NCBI RefSeq assembly: GCF_002479495.1
Contig: NZ_DLNQ01000010.1
Span: 211,742 to 275,741 of the forward strand
Origin: Brevundimonas sp. UBA7506
GTDB taxonomy: Bacteria > Pseudomonadota > Alphaproteobacteria > Caulobacterales > Caulobacteraceae
Length of the DNA stretch: 64,000 nt
Reading direction: 5' to 3'
Shown: positions 38,901 through 47,271 of the stretch, in pieces
Numbering within the stretch: the stretch's first letter is position 1
Layout of the letters: every line of letters starts with the position of its first letter
Position numbers and translations under genes: made by a program
The notes under the pieces: generated by a model
What the model saw: the letters and a program-made list of their open reading frames with translations, nothing else
The model's database searches: none
Told to the model about the DNA's origin: nothing

Positions 38901-39902
38901 ATGGCCGATGAACCTTTGCTGACGGAAGACGACGACGCGGAAATGCTCGAGGCGCGGATCGACGCGCCCGGCGTCCGTCTGGACAAGGCCCTGGCCTCCG
39001 CCTTCCCCACCCTGTCGCGCGCCCGGCTGCAAGCCCTGCTGGCCGAGGGCGCCGTCACCCGCGACGGCCAGCCGATCACCAGCGGCTCGGCCAAGGCGCA
39101 AGCGGGCCTCTACGCCGTCATCCTGCCGCCCGTCGCCCCGGCCACGCCCCTGCCCGAGGCCATCCCCCTGACCGTCCTTTTCGAGGACGCCGACCTGATC
39201 GTCATCGACAAGGCGCCCGGCATGGCCGCCCACCCGGCGCCCGGCTGCGAGACCGGCACCCTGGTCAACGCCCTGCTGGCCCATTGCGGCGCTGGCCTGT
39301 CCGGCATCGGCGGCGTGGCCCGTCCCGGCATCGTCCACCGCCTGGACAAGGACACCTCCGGCGTCATGGTCGCCGCCAAGACCGACCGCGCCCACCAGGG
39401 CCTGTCCGCCCTGTTCGCCGCCCACGACATTGAGCGCACCTATATCGCCCTCACGCGCGGCGCCCCCTCGCCGGAAAAGGGCCGCATCCAGACCCTGATC
39501 GGCCGCTCCCCCCATGACCGCAAGAAGATGGCCGTGCTCAAGGGCGGCGGACGCGAGGCCGTCACTGACTATGTGGTGCAGCAGACCTTCGGCCAACCCG
39601 CCAAGGCGTCTGGCGCGCCCATGGCCGCCCGCGTGGCCTGCACCCTGCACACCGGCCGCACCCACCAGATCCGCGTCCATATGGCGTCGAAAGGCGCGCC
39701 CCTGCTCGGCGACCCCGTCTATGGTTCGGGCAGCCCCGCCGCCCCCGTCCGCGCCGCCGTCACCGAGGTCGGCCTGACGCGTCAGGCCCTGCACGCCGCC
39801 GTCCTCGGCTTCGTCCACCCGGTGACCGGCCGGGCCCTGCGCTTCGAAACCGCCCCGCCCGAGGACATGCGCCGGCTGGAAGCCCTTCTCGCCGAGCTCT
39901 AG
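38901..39902 (+). CDS. RluA-family 23S rRNA pseudouridine synthase (RluD-like)
   Basis: A 333-residue enzyme. An N-terminal S4-like RNA-binding domain (VRLDKALASAFPTLSRARLQ) is followed by the catalytic domain with GIVHRLDKDTSGVMV, whose Asp is the nucleophile, and HTGRTHQIRVHMAS. RluD makes pseudouridines in helix 69 of 23S rRNA; the exact target here is inferred. A start five codons earlier (38886) is possible. rpoH lies nearby, a common arrangement in alphaproteobacteria. Confidence 0.9.
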   Translation: MADEPLLTEDDDAEMLEARIDAPGVRLDKALASAFPTLSRARLQALLAEGAVTRDGQPITSGSAKAQAGLYAVILPPVAPATPLPEAIPLTVLFEDADLIVIDKAPGMAAHPAPGCETGTLVNALLAHCGAGLSGIGGVARPGIVHRLDKDTSGVMVAAKTDRAHQGLSALFAAHDIERTYIALTRGAPSPEKGRIQTLIGRSPHDRKKMAVLKGGGREAVTDYVVQQTFGQPAKASGAPMAARVACTLHTGRTHQIRVHMASKGAPLLGDPVYGSGSPAAPVRAAVTEVGLTRQALHAAVLGFVHPVTGRALRFETAPPEDMRRLEALLAEL

Positions 39903-41479
39903 GCCACCCGCGTCAGCCGCACCGCCATCCACTTGCGCCCCGGCAGGGCCAGCGTCGGCCGCGCCGGATCGTGGAAGAAGTACTTCGTGTCCTTCTGCGC
40001 CAGGGTGAACACGCCGGGCACGGCCTCGACCGTCATGTTCCAGGTGTCGATGACGTCGGCCCGGAAGCGCTCCCCGCCGGTGATCTCGTCGCGCGGCACG
40101 TCCACCGCCCATTCGGTCGGGGCGTCGTCGCCGAAGTATCGCAGGTAGTATTGCCCCGGCACGCCGCCGAGGTGCTGCTCCCACCACTTGTCGATCGGCT
40201 CGATCCCAGGACGCGGCCCCGCCTCCATGATCGTCTTCAGGAAGGCCAGCAGCGGCGCGCTCTCGCCGCGCAGTTCGCCGCCCTCGCCTAGCCAGAACTC
40301 GCCGCCATCGACGGGGAAGCACTCCGAATGGCCGACATAGGTGCCGGCGATCAGGCCGTGCCAGAAGGCCCGCACCATCTGCGGTCCGGTCAGGTTGCCC
40401 CAGCGCTCGCTCAGCGAGCCCTCGTAACAGACCTCGTCGAAGATCACCGCCTTCCGCCAGACGCTGCGATAGGTCTCGGCCCGCGCGTCGTCCAGCACGG
40501 CCGACCCGTTCTGGATGCTGGAATGGGTCACCCAGGGCTTGCCGTTGTCGTACAGGCGGCGCCAGTTGTGGATCGACCGCAGCCGGCCATAGGGATCGCT
40601 GGCCTGCACCACCTGGAACAGACGGTCCCAGTCCGCATCCGTCTTGGTCTTCAGGATGTCGAACTCATTGGCCATCGACCACCAGACATTCCGATAGGCC
40701 GCCAACCGCGCCACGACATAGCGGAGATACCGATCATCCGCCTCGGCTGGCATCTCATCGAAGCCGTACCGGCCGTCATAGGGATGGAAGAGGATGACGT
40801 CCGCCTGAACGCCCAGCGCGCCCAGTGCGGCGACGCAGGCCTCCAGCCGCTGGAAGTAGGCCGGGTTGAACCGCGTCAGATCCCAGTCCCGATCACCCGG
40901 CCCGGTCTTCTCGAACGGGAACAGGGCCTCGTTGGTCTTCACCGAGGCGTTGGGAAAGACCAGCATCCGCATCTTGTTGAAGGGCGCGGTCTCCAGCGTC
41001 GCCAGCGTCTGCGCTCGTTTCGCCTGCGGCTGATGAGTCCAGCCATAGGCCGTGGTGCCGATCTGGCGGTAGGGCGTGCCGTCCGCATGGGCGAAGTGAT
41101 AGGTGTCGACCACCCCGACCGGGCCGTGGTTGCCGGCGCCGGGGGCCACGGCCTCGAACCGCCCCTGCTTTCCATTCAGAGCCGCCAGCGCGCTTTCACT
41201 GGTCCAGCGCCACACGCCGGTCTCGGGCGGCGAGAAGCGGATGCGCCACACGCCCTCGCCGTCATAAAAGCCGGGCGCGCGCACCGTCGTCCGCCCGTCG
41301 GTGAAGACCCCGACCACCTCGACGCCGAAGGGATTGCCCGTCGCCGTCGCTTGCAGGGCGACCTCGAACAGGCCCCAGCGTTCCACCCGGGCTGACGACG
41401 CCTCGGCCTTCGCCGCGCCCGCCAGTCCCAGAGCCGCCGCGCTGATGATCGCGCCCCTGCGCGTTATGTCCTGCGTCAT
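39899..41479 (-). CDS. Tat-exported glycoside hydrolase with DUF5060 domain
   Basis: A 526-residue exported protein. The twin-arginine signal (DITRRGAIISAAALGLAGAA) is followed by a beta-sandwich DUF5060 domain (VERWGLFEVALQ to about residue 115), then a TIM-barrel glycosidase-like domain. The likely acid/base is Glu in WWSMANEFD and the nucleophile is Glu in VIFDEVCYEG. A C-terminal beta domain closes it. It probably acts on a plant or bacterial polysaccharide; the sugar cannot be told. Its 3' end overlaps the convergent pseudouridine synthase by four bases. Confidence 0.85.
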   Translation of the reverse strand: MTQDITRRGAIISAAALGLAGAAKAEASSARVERWGLFEVALQATATGNPFGVEVVGVFTDGRTTVRAPGFYDGEGVWRIRFSPPETGVWRWTSESALAALNGKQGRFEAVAPGAGNHGPVGVVDTYHFAHADGTPYRQIGTTAYGWTHQPQAKRAQTLATLETAPFNKMRMLVFPNASVKTNEALFPFEKTGPGDRDWDLTRFNPAYFQRLEACVAALGALGVQADVILFHPYDGRYGFDEMPAEADDRYLRYVVARLAAYRNVWWSMANEFDILKTKTDADWDRLFQVVQASDPYGRLRSIHNWRRLYDNGKPWVTHSSIQNGSAVLDDARAETYRSVWRKAVIFDEVCYEGSLSERWGNLTGPQMVRAFWHGLIAGTYVGHSECFPVDGGEFWLGEGGELRGESAPLLAFLKTIMEAGPRPGIEPIDKWWEQHLGGVPGQYYLRYFGDDAPTEWAVDVPRDEITGGERFRADVIDTWNMTVEAVPGVFTLAQKDTKYFFHDPARPTLALPGRKWMAVRLTRVA

Positions 41480-41568
41480 TCACCCCTCCCCAGAAGCAAT
41501 TGTCCACCGGTGTCATACGAAAGGCGGCCCCACGCTGGCAAGCGCGTCAGCCTGCCGCGCCCTAACGC

Positions 41569-41597
41569 TTGATCAGCAACAGCAAGTGTTCTATATA
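41569..41597 (+). promoter_or_regulatory. Candidate housekeeping promoter for rpoH
   Basis: TTGATC at 41569-41574 and TATATA at 41592-41597 are spaced by 17 bases, matching a sigma-70-type promoter. This would give a leader of about 170 bases before the rpoH start, long enough for a translation-controlling structure of the kind known for rpoH in other bacteria. Confidence 0.5.
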
Positions 41598-41773
41598 GAG
41601 CTCACCGAAACGGTGGCTTGGGAGCCACAGTCACGCCTTCGTGTGACGATCCGCCCCTACACAAGGCGGCAACCCATACCCATCTGGATCGGTTGAGGGG
41701 TGAGGCGATGGCGCACGCATGTGGTCATGGCCGCGACGCCTGCTCTTGCTTTTGGTCGGAGGGACCACGTCTC

Positions 41774-42658
41774 ATGGCTAACTCGACGCTCGCGGTAATG
41801 TCGCCTGAACAGGGACTGTCGCGCTATCTCACGGAAATCCGTAAGTTTCCGATGCTCACCAAGGACGAGGAGTTCATGCTCGCCAAACGCTGGAGCGAGC
41901 ATCAGGACCCCGAAGCGGCCCACCGCCTCGTCACCTCTCACCTTCGTCTCGTGGCCAAGATCGCCATGGGTTATCGCGGCTACGGCCTGCCGATCGGCGA
42001 AGTGATCTCAGAGGGCAACGTCGGCCTGATGCAGGCCGTCAAGAAATTCGATCCCGACAAGGGCTTCCGCCTGGCCACCTACGCCATGTGGTGGATCCGC
42101 GCGTCCATTCAGGAATACATCCTGCGCAGCTGGTCGCTCGTGAAGATGGGCACCACCGCCGCGCAGAAGAAGCTCTTCTTCAACCTGCGCAAGGCCAAGA
42201 GCCAGATCTCGGCCTTTGAAGAAGGCGACCTGCATCCCGAGCACCTCGCCGCCATCGCCACCAAGCTGGGCGTGACCGAGGAAGAGGTCACCAACATGAA
42301 CCGTCGCCTCGGCGGCGACGCCTCGCTGAACGCGCCGCTGCGCGCCGACGGCGAAAGCGAGTGGCAGGACTGGCTGGCCGACGACGACGCCGTCAGCCAG
42401 GAAACCCAGCTGGCCGAGAGCGAAGAAAAGTCGATCCGCATGAGCCTCCTCCAGGAGGCCATGGAGGAACTGACCGACCGCGAGAAACACATCCTGACCG
42501 AACGCCGCCTCAAGGACGATCCGGTCACCCTGGAAGAACTCGCCAGCCAGTACGGCGTGTCGCGCGAACGCGTGCGTCAGATCGAGGTTCGCGCCTTCGA
42601 GAAGCTGCAAAAAGCCATGCGCGCCGCCGCCGAGGAGCGGAACCTGGTCGACGCTTGA
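41774..42658 (+). CDS. rpoH: RNA polymerase sigma-32 (heat-shock sigma factor)
   Basis: A 294-residue alternative sigma factor. It has region 2 with GNVGLMQAVKKFDPDKGFRLATYAMWWIRASIQEY (in parts), the diagnostic RpoH box AAQKKLFFNLRKAKS, and region 4 with LEELASQYGVSRERVRQIE. ATG 41774 follows GGAGGG. An upstream in-frame ATG at 41708 would add a Cys/His-rich head and was rejected. It directs heat-shock and chaperone genes; a dnaJ-like gene lies at 46 kb. Confidence 0.96.
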   Translation: MANSTLAVMSPEQGLSRYLTEIRKFPMLTKDEEFMLAKRWSEHQDPEAAHRLVTSHLRLVAKIAMGYRGYGLPIGEVISEGNVGLMQAVKKFDPDKGFRLATYAMWWIRASIQEYILRSWSLVKMGTTAAQKKLFFNLRKAKSQISAFEEGDLHPEHLAAIATKLGVTEEEVTNMNRRLGGDASLNAPLRADGESEWQDWLADDDAVSQETQLAESEEKSIRMSLLQEAMEELTDREKHILTERRLKDDPVTLEELASQYGVSRERVRQIEVRAFEKLQKAMRAAAEERNLVDA

Positions 42659-42668
42659 CATCAAAACC

Positions 42669-42718
42669 CCTTCTCCCCTTGAGGGAGAAGGTGGCCCGTC
42701 AGGGCCGGATGAGGGGTG
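42669..42718. repeat. Single arm of family A repeat downstream of rpoH
   Basis: Only the left arm is present: CCTTCTCCC-CTTGA-GGGAGAAGG, GCCCGTCAGGGC and GGATGAGGGG. The first 40 or so bases are the same as the left arms at 36.7 and 62.0 kb. No inverted partner follows. A family D-like hairpin lies 40 bases on. Confidence 0.8.
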
Positions 42719-42758
42719 TCAGCGCTACCTCAAACCATCGCGCGGAGCCGACAGCCCT

Positions 42759-42781
42759 ATCCTCGGGTCAAGCCCGAGGAT
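42759..42781. repeat. Hairpin repeat, possible terminator of rpoH
   Basis: ATCCTCGGG-TCAAG-CCCGAGGAT forms a nine-base perfect stem, followed by GAC. This core is a common alphaproteobacterial intergenic palindrome, related to the ends of the family D repeat at 6.8 kb. It stands between the convergent rpoH and receiver-domain genes. Confidence 0.6.
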
Positions 42782-42805
42782 GACGGCGCTTCAAAACGAA
42801 ACGTC

Positions 42806-43612
42806 TCAGCCCGCCCGGGACAGGCTCTCGGGCGAGGCCAGGGCCAGCACCGCGCCGACCGGCCCGCCCAGCGTCGCCTTGGTCAGCGCACCGCCCGCCA
42901 GCGTCGTCTCGAGCCCCGCCGCAGCGATGGCCAACGAGGCGTCGCCGGTCTTGATGGCCAGAGCCTTCAACGTTTCGGCCTGCTGCTTGATCGCGCGCAC
43001 GGCCTGCATGGGGTCGCTGTCGAACTGCGCCATGGCCGAGTTCAGGATCCGCATCGCCTGGTCCTTGACCGCCACCACGGCTTCCGCCGCCGACGCCGGC
43101 TTGTCCGCCTTGCGCTTGCCCGGTCCGGCGTAGTCGTCCGAGTTGAACCGACGACGGTCCGGCCCGATGTAGCCCACCGCCTCGACCCAGTCGCGCGGCT
43201 TGGTGGCCAGGTTCTCGACCCGGCGGAAGAGGTCGCCGCTGGTAAAGGGCTTCCTCAGGAACTCGTGCACCCCGGCGTCGCGCGCACCCTTGATGCTGCT
43301 GGCGGTCGCCTCGGCCGTAACCATGATGATCGGCACGCGCCGGCACGACAGGCTGGAGCGCCGGATGCGTCGCGCCAGGGCCTCGCCGTCCAGACGCGGC
43401 CCCGCCCGTTCCGTCAGGATCAGGCCCGGCTCCATCTCGCGCGCCAGATCGATCACCCGCGCCTCATCGCTCTCGACCGCGACGTCGCGCGACCCGAAAC
43501 CTTTCAGCAGGTCGGACAGCAGCCGCGCGGCGGCGGGATTGGGATCGACGATGAGCACCCGGCGCACGACCGGGGCGATCCTCTGCATCGTCTTGGCGTC
43601 TAAAGCGAACAC
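42806..43612 (-). CDS. Receiver-domain protein with Glu at the phospho-acceptor site
   Basis: A 268-residue protein with a CheY-like receiver at residues 18-130 (RVLIVDPNPAAARLLSDLL... VPIIMVTAEAT...FLRKPF). The usual Asp acceptor before the M-P-x-x-D/G loop is Glu68 here (LILTERAGPRLDG), and only one acid remains in the N-terminal pocket (VDPN). The switch Thr and Lys are kept. The C-terminal 110 residues are helical, without a DNA-binding or enzyme motif. It likely adopts a fixed, phosphorylation-independent state. Confidence 0.85.
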   Translation of the reverse strand: MFALDAKTMQRIAPVVRRVLIVDPNPAAARLLSDLLKGFGSRDVAVESDEARVIDLAREMEPGLILTERAGPRLDGEALARRIRRSSLSCRRVPIIMVTAEATASSIKGARDAGVHEFLRKPFTSGDLFRRVENLATKPRDWVEAVGYIGPDRRRFNSDDYAGPGKRKADKPASAAEAVVAVKDQAMRILNSAMAQFDSDPMQAVRAIKQQAETLKALAIKTGDASLAIAAAGLETTLAGGALTKATLGGPVGAVLALASPESLSRAG

Positions 43613-43657
43613 GGCTCGGCTCCATCTAGAGCCAAGAAAGTAAACTCAGGGGGTTAA

Positions 43658-43688
43658 GGGGCCGTTTCCCTTTTCGGGATGCGGCCCC
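43658..43688 (-). terminator. Hairpin downstream of purA
   Basis: GGGGCCG (43658-43664) pairs with CGGCCCC (43682-43688), with an inner TCCC/GGGA pair around TTTTC. It lies between the purA stop and the receiver gene start on the minus strand. Only a short TTAA follows, so termination is probable but not certain. Confidence 0.55.
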
Positions 43689-43700
43689 CTGACCTCGGCC

Positions 43701-44996
43701 TCAGCCCTGGAACGGATCGCGCATCAGGATGGTGTCGTCCCGCTCGGGGCTGGTCGACAGCAGGGCCACCGGCGCGCCGATCAGCTCCTCGATCCGGCGC
43801 ACGTATTTCAGCGCGTGGGCGTTCAGGTCCTTGAAGGTCCGCACCCCGCCCGTGCTCTCGGTCCAGCCTTCCAGCTCCTCGAACACCGGCTCGGCCGAGG
43901 CCTGATCCTTCAGGCTGGACGGCAGGTAGTCCAGCACCTCGCCGTTGATGCGATAGCCGACGCAGATCTTCAGCGTCTTCAGACCGTCCAGCACGTCCAG
44001 CTTGGTCAGGGCGATGCCGTCGATGCCGTTGATGGCCACCGACTGGCGCACCAGCACCGCGTCGAACCAGCCGCAACGCCGCGCCCGCCCCGTGTTGACG
44101 CCGACCTCGCGGCCCACGACCGCCAGATGCTCGCCAACCTCGTCGTTCAGCTCACAGGCGAAGGGGCCCTCGCCCACGCGGGTCGTATAGGCCTTGACGA
44201 TGCCCAGCACATAGCCGACGCCGCGCGGCCCGATGCCCGATCCCGCCGCCGCCTGTCCGGCCACGGTGTTGGACGACGTCACATAGGGATAGGTGCCGTG
44301 ATCCACGTCCAGGAAGGCGCCCTGCGCCCCCTCGAACAGCACGCGCTTGCCGTCCTTCTGGGCCTGATCCAGCACGCGCCAGGCGGGCTTGACGTAGGGC
44401 AGGATCTTCGGGGCGATCTCCAGCAGTTGCGCCATCAGGGCTTCCGGGTCGATCGGCTCCAGCCCCAGACCCGCGCGCAGCGGATCGTGGTGCGAGCGCA
44501 GACGGTCGATCTTGATCTTCAGATCGTCTTCGTTGGCCAGGTCGCAGACGCGAATGGCGCGACGGCCGACCTTGTCCTCATAGGCCGGGCCGATTCCGCG
44601 GCCGGTCGTGCCGATCTTGGCGCCCGGCGCGCTGGCGGCGGCCTCGCGCGCCACGTCCAGCGCCGGATGGATCGGCAGGATCAGGCAAGCATTGTCGGCG
44701 ATGGTCAGGATGTCGGGGGTGATGGCCACGCCCTGGGCCTGGATCTTCTCGATCTCGCCGACCAGGTGCCAGGGGTCCACGACCACGCCGTTGCCGATGA
44801 TCGAAGGCTTGCCCTGCACCACGCCCGACGGCAGCAGCGCCAGCTTGTAAACCTTGCCGTCGACGACCAGCGTATGGCCCGCGTTATGGCCGCCCTGGAA
44901 CCGCACGACCATGTCGGCGCGATTGGACAGCCAGTCCACAATCTTGCCCTTGCCCTCGTCGCCCCATTGGGCGCCGACCACTGCGACGTTAGCCAA
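43701..44996 (-). CDS. purA: Adenylosuccinate synthetase
   Basis: PurA joins IMP and aspartate with GTP, the first committed step to AMP. The 431-residue protein begins [17 protein letters not shown] (P-loop) and has [11 protein letters not shown] and [13 protein letters not shown]. The best start is TTG at 44996, with GGAGAA upstream. No ATG or GTG lies near the P-loop, and the frame upstream has no family resemblance. Confidence 0.95.
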   Translation of the reverse strand: MANVAVVGAQWGDEGKGKIVDWLSNRADMVVRFQGGHNAGHTLVVDGKVYKLALLPSGVVQGKPSIIGNGVVVDPWHLVGEIEKIQAQGVAITPDILTIADNACLILPIHPALDVAREAAASAPGAKIGTTGRGIGPAYEDKVGRRAIRVCDLANEDDLKIKIDRLRSHHDPLRAGLGLEPIDPEALMAQLLEIAPKILPYVKPAWRVLDQAQKDGKRVLFEGAQGAFLDVDHGTYPYVTSSNTVAGQAAAGSGIGPRGVGYVLGIVKAYTTRVGEGPFACELNDEVGEHLAVVGREVGVNTGRARRCGWFDAVLVRQSVAINGIDGIALTKLDVLDGLKTLKICVGYRINGEVLDYLPSSLKDQASAEPVFEELEGWTESTGGVRTFKDLNAHALKYVRRIEELIGAPVALLSTSPERDDTILMRDPFQG

Positions 44997-45073
44997 GACC
45001 GTTTCTCCGCAATCCAGAATGCGGTGGGAGCCTATAACCCCTGAATCGTCAGGAGTCCCCCAAAGACTCAGAA

Positions 45074-46234
45074 TTATCCGGCCAGCTCGCCCGCCGCCGT
45101 CTGGAACGCCCATTCCAGCCAGGGCGTGGCCGCGACCACGTCCGCCGTCTCGACCGTGCATCCGCACCACAGACGCAGGCCCGGCGGCGCATAGCGATGC
45201 GGCTCCATGTCATAGACCGCGCCTTCGGTCTCCAGCAGAGCCTTGAACCGTTTGACGAACGCCTTCTGACCCGCCTCGTCCATCGCCGCGATGCGCGGGT
45301 CGGTGAACTTCAGGCAGACCGAGGTGGTCGAGCGGATTTCCGGCCGGTCGGGCAGGAAGGCGATCCAATCGGTCCGCTCCACCCATTCGGCCAGCGCCGC
45401 ATAGTTCCGGTCCGTGCGCCGGATCAACTCCGGCAAGCCGCCCGCGCCCTTGGCCCACTCCAGGGCGTCGATCCAGTCCTCGATGGTCAGGATCGAGAAG
45501 GTGTTGATCACCACCCCCTCGGCCAGCGTCCGGTCGAAACCCTTCTTGTCGGTCAGGCGCAGCACCTTCGGGATCGACCGCGCGGGCCGGTAGCTGTCCA
45601 GCCGCGCCACGGCGCGCGGCGACACCACCATGACGCCGATGCCCGCCTCGCCGCCCAGCGCCTTCTGGAAGCTGAAGGTGGTCACGTCCAGCTTGTCCCA
45701 CGGCAGGTCCATCGCAAAGGCCGCCGAGGTCGCGTCGCAGATGGTCAGCCCCTCGCGGTCGTCGGAAATCCAGTCGGCGTTATCGACCCGCACGCCCGAG
45801 GTCGTGCCGTTCCACGGAAACACCACGTCCTTGTTCGGATCGACCTGCGTCAGGTCCGGCAGTTCGCCCCAGGGCGCCGTCAGCACCTCGGGCTCCAGCT
45901 TCAGGTGGTCGCGCACGTCGGTCGCCCAGACCTGGCCGAAGTTCTCATAGGCCACGACCTGCACCGGCCGCTCGCCCAGCATCCCCCACAGCGCCGCCTC
46001 GACCGCGCCCGTGTCCGACCCCGGCGTGTAGAGCAGCACATAGTCCTCGGGCGGCGCCAGCACCTCGCGCGTCAGCCGCAAGCCATAGGCGAACCGCTCC
46101 ACCACCTCCGGCGCGCGAATGCCGCGCCCCAGCAGGTTGGTCGGCAGCCCCGCCAGCGACCACCCCGGACGCTTGGCCGTCGGACCGGCGGAAAACCACG
46201 GGCGAGCCGGCTTGGCGTCAGGCTTGGCAGTCAT
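45074..46234 (-). CDS. serC: Phosphoserine aminotransferase (alphaproteobacterial type)
   Basis: A 386-residue class V PLP enzyme of serine synthesis, converting 3-phosphohydroxypyruvate and glutamate. [12 protein letters not shown] is the N-terminal signature. The PLP Lys is in [14 protein letters not shown]. The C-terminus has [13 protein letters not shown]. It lies 77 bases upstream of purA on the same strand. The usual partner serA is not in this window. Confidence 0.92.
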   Translation of the reverse strand: MTAKPDAKPARPWFSAGPTAKRPGWSLAGLPTNLLGRGIRAPEVVERFAYGLRLTREVLAPPEDYVLLYTPGSDTGAVEAALWGMLGERPVQVVAYENFGQVWATDVRDHLKLEPEVLTAPWGELPDLTQVDPNKDVVFPWNGTTSGVRVDNADWISDDREGLTICDATSAAFAMDLPWDKLDVTTFSFQKALGGEAGIGVMVVSPRAVARLDSYRPARSIPKVLRLTDKKGFDRTLAEGVVINTFSILTIEDWIDALEWAKGAGGLPELIRRTDRNYAALAEWVERTDWIAFLPDRPEIRSTTSVCLKFTDPRIAAMDEAGQKAFVKRFKALLETEGAVYDMEPHRYAPPGLRLWCGCTVETADVVAATPWLEWAFQTAAGELAG

Positions 46235-46271
46235 AGGCGTCGTTCCTCGGGGAGAAGGATAGTAGGTCGGC

Positions 46272-47192
46272 TCAGCGTCCGGGCTTGTAGGGGCGCTTGT
46301 CGCGCCATTCGGTCGCGAACCGGATCAGCTCGTCATCGGGTGTCTCCGGCAGGGTCACCGCCAGCTTGGCCAGCAGGTCGCCGCGCTTGCCGCCGGCATA
46401 GGCGCCCCGCCCCTTCAGCCGCAGCACCTTGCCGCTGTTCGAGCCCTTGGGAATGGTCATCATCACTGCGCCCTCGGGCGTCGGCACCTGAATCTTGCCG
46501 CCCAGCACCGCGTCGGGAACCGACACCGGCAGGTCCATGGTCAGGTCCGCCCCGTCGCGCTTGAACACCGGATGCGGCGCGATCTTCAGCTCGATCAGGG
46601 CGTCGCCCGCCTGACCGCCGCGTCCCGGCGCGCCCTGCCCCTTCAGCCGGATCACCTGGCCCTCGGACGCCCCCTTGGGAATGGCCACGTCCAGCATCCG
46701 CCCGTCCGAGAACTGGATGCGGCGCGTCGTTCCGGCGATGGCGTCCTCCAGACTGACCTCCAGCGTCGCGCGCACGTCCTGGCCCTTGCCGCCGAACCCG
46801 CCACCGAAGCCGCTCTTGGCCCGTCCGCCCCCGCCGAAGGCGCCGAACAGCTCCTCCAGGTCGATATCCTCGAACCCGCCGCGTCCGCCCGAACCGCCAA
46901 AGCCGCCAAACCCGCCCTGACGGCCCCCGCCGCCCGGATGGCCGCCGCCAAAGCCGCGAAACTGCTCGCGTCCGTCCGCGTCGATCTCGCCGCGATCATA
47001 CTTGGCCCGCTTCTCGGCGTCGCCCAGCAGGTCGAAGGCGGCGGTGATGCGCTTGAACCGCTCCTCGGCGACCTTGTCGCCCGGATTCTTGTCCGGGTGC
47101 AGTTCCTTGGCCAGCTTGCGGAACGCCTTCTTGATCTCGTCCGCGCTCGCGCCCTTGGAAACGCCCAGTTCCTTGTAGGGATCGCCAGCCAC
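46272..47192 (-). CDS. DnaJ-class co-chaperone, CbpA-like
   Basis: A 306-residue J-protein. The J domain (residues 4-70) has the HPDKN motif. A long Gly/Phe-rich linker (residues 80-140) is followed by the two-part C-terminal substrate-binding domain (TLEVSLEDAIAGTTRRIQF... PDAVLGGKIQVPTPEG). There is no zinc-finger domain, which separates it from DnaJ proper and groups it with CbpA. It would stimulate DnaK. Confidence 0.92.
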   Translation of the reverse strand: MAGDPYKELGVSKGASADEIKKAFRKLAKELHPDKNPGDKVAEERFKRITAAFDLLGDAEKRAKYDRGEIDADGREQFRGFGGGHPGGGGRQGGFGGFGGSGGRGGFEDIDLEELFGAFGGGGRAKSGFGGGFGGKGQDVRATLEVSLEDAIAGTTRRIQFSDGRMLDVAIPKGASEGQVIRLKGQGAPGRGGQAGDALIELKIAPHPVFKRDGADLTMDLPVSVPDAVLGGKIQVPTPEGAVMMTIPKGSNSGKVLRLKGRGAYAGGKRGDLLAKLAVTLPETPDDELIRFATEWRDKRPYKPGR

Positions 47193-47271
47193 GTCGAGTT
47201 TGCTCCGAGATCAGAAAAGCCAGAGCGTCAGTTAAGCCATGCGCACCCCCGCTGGAAGGGGCAGATATGGT

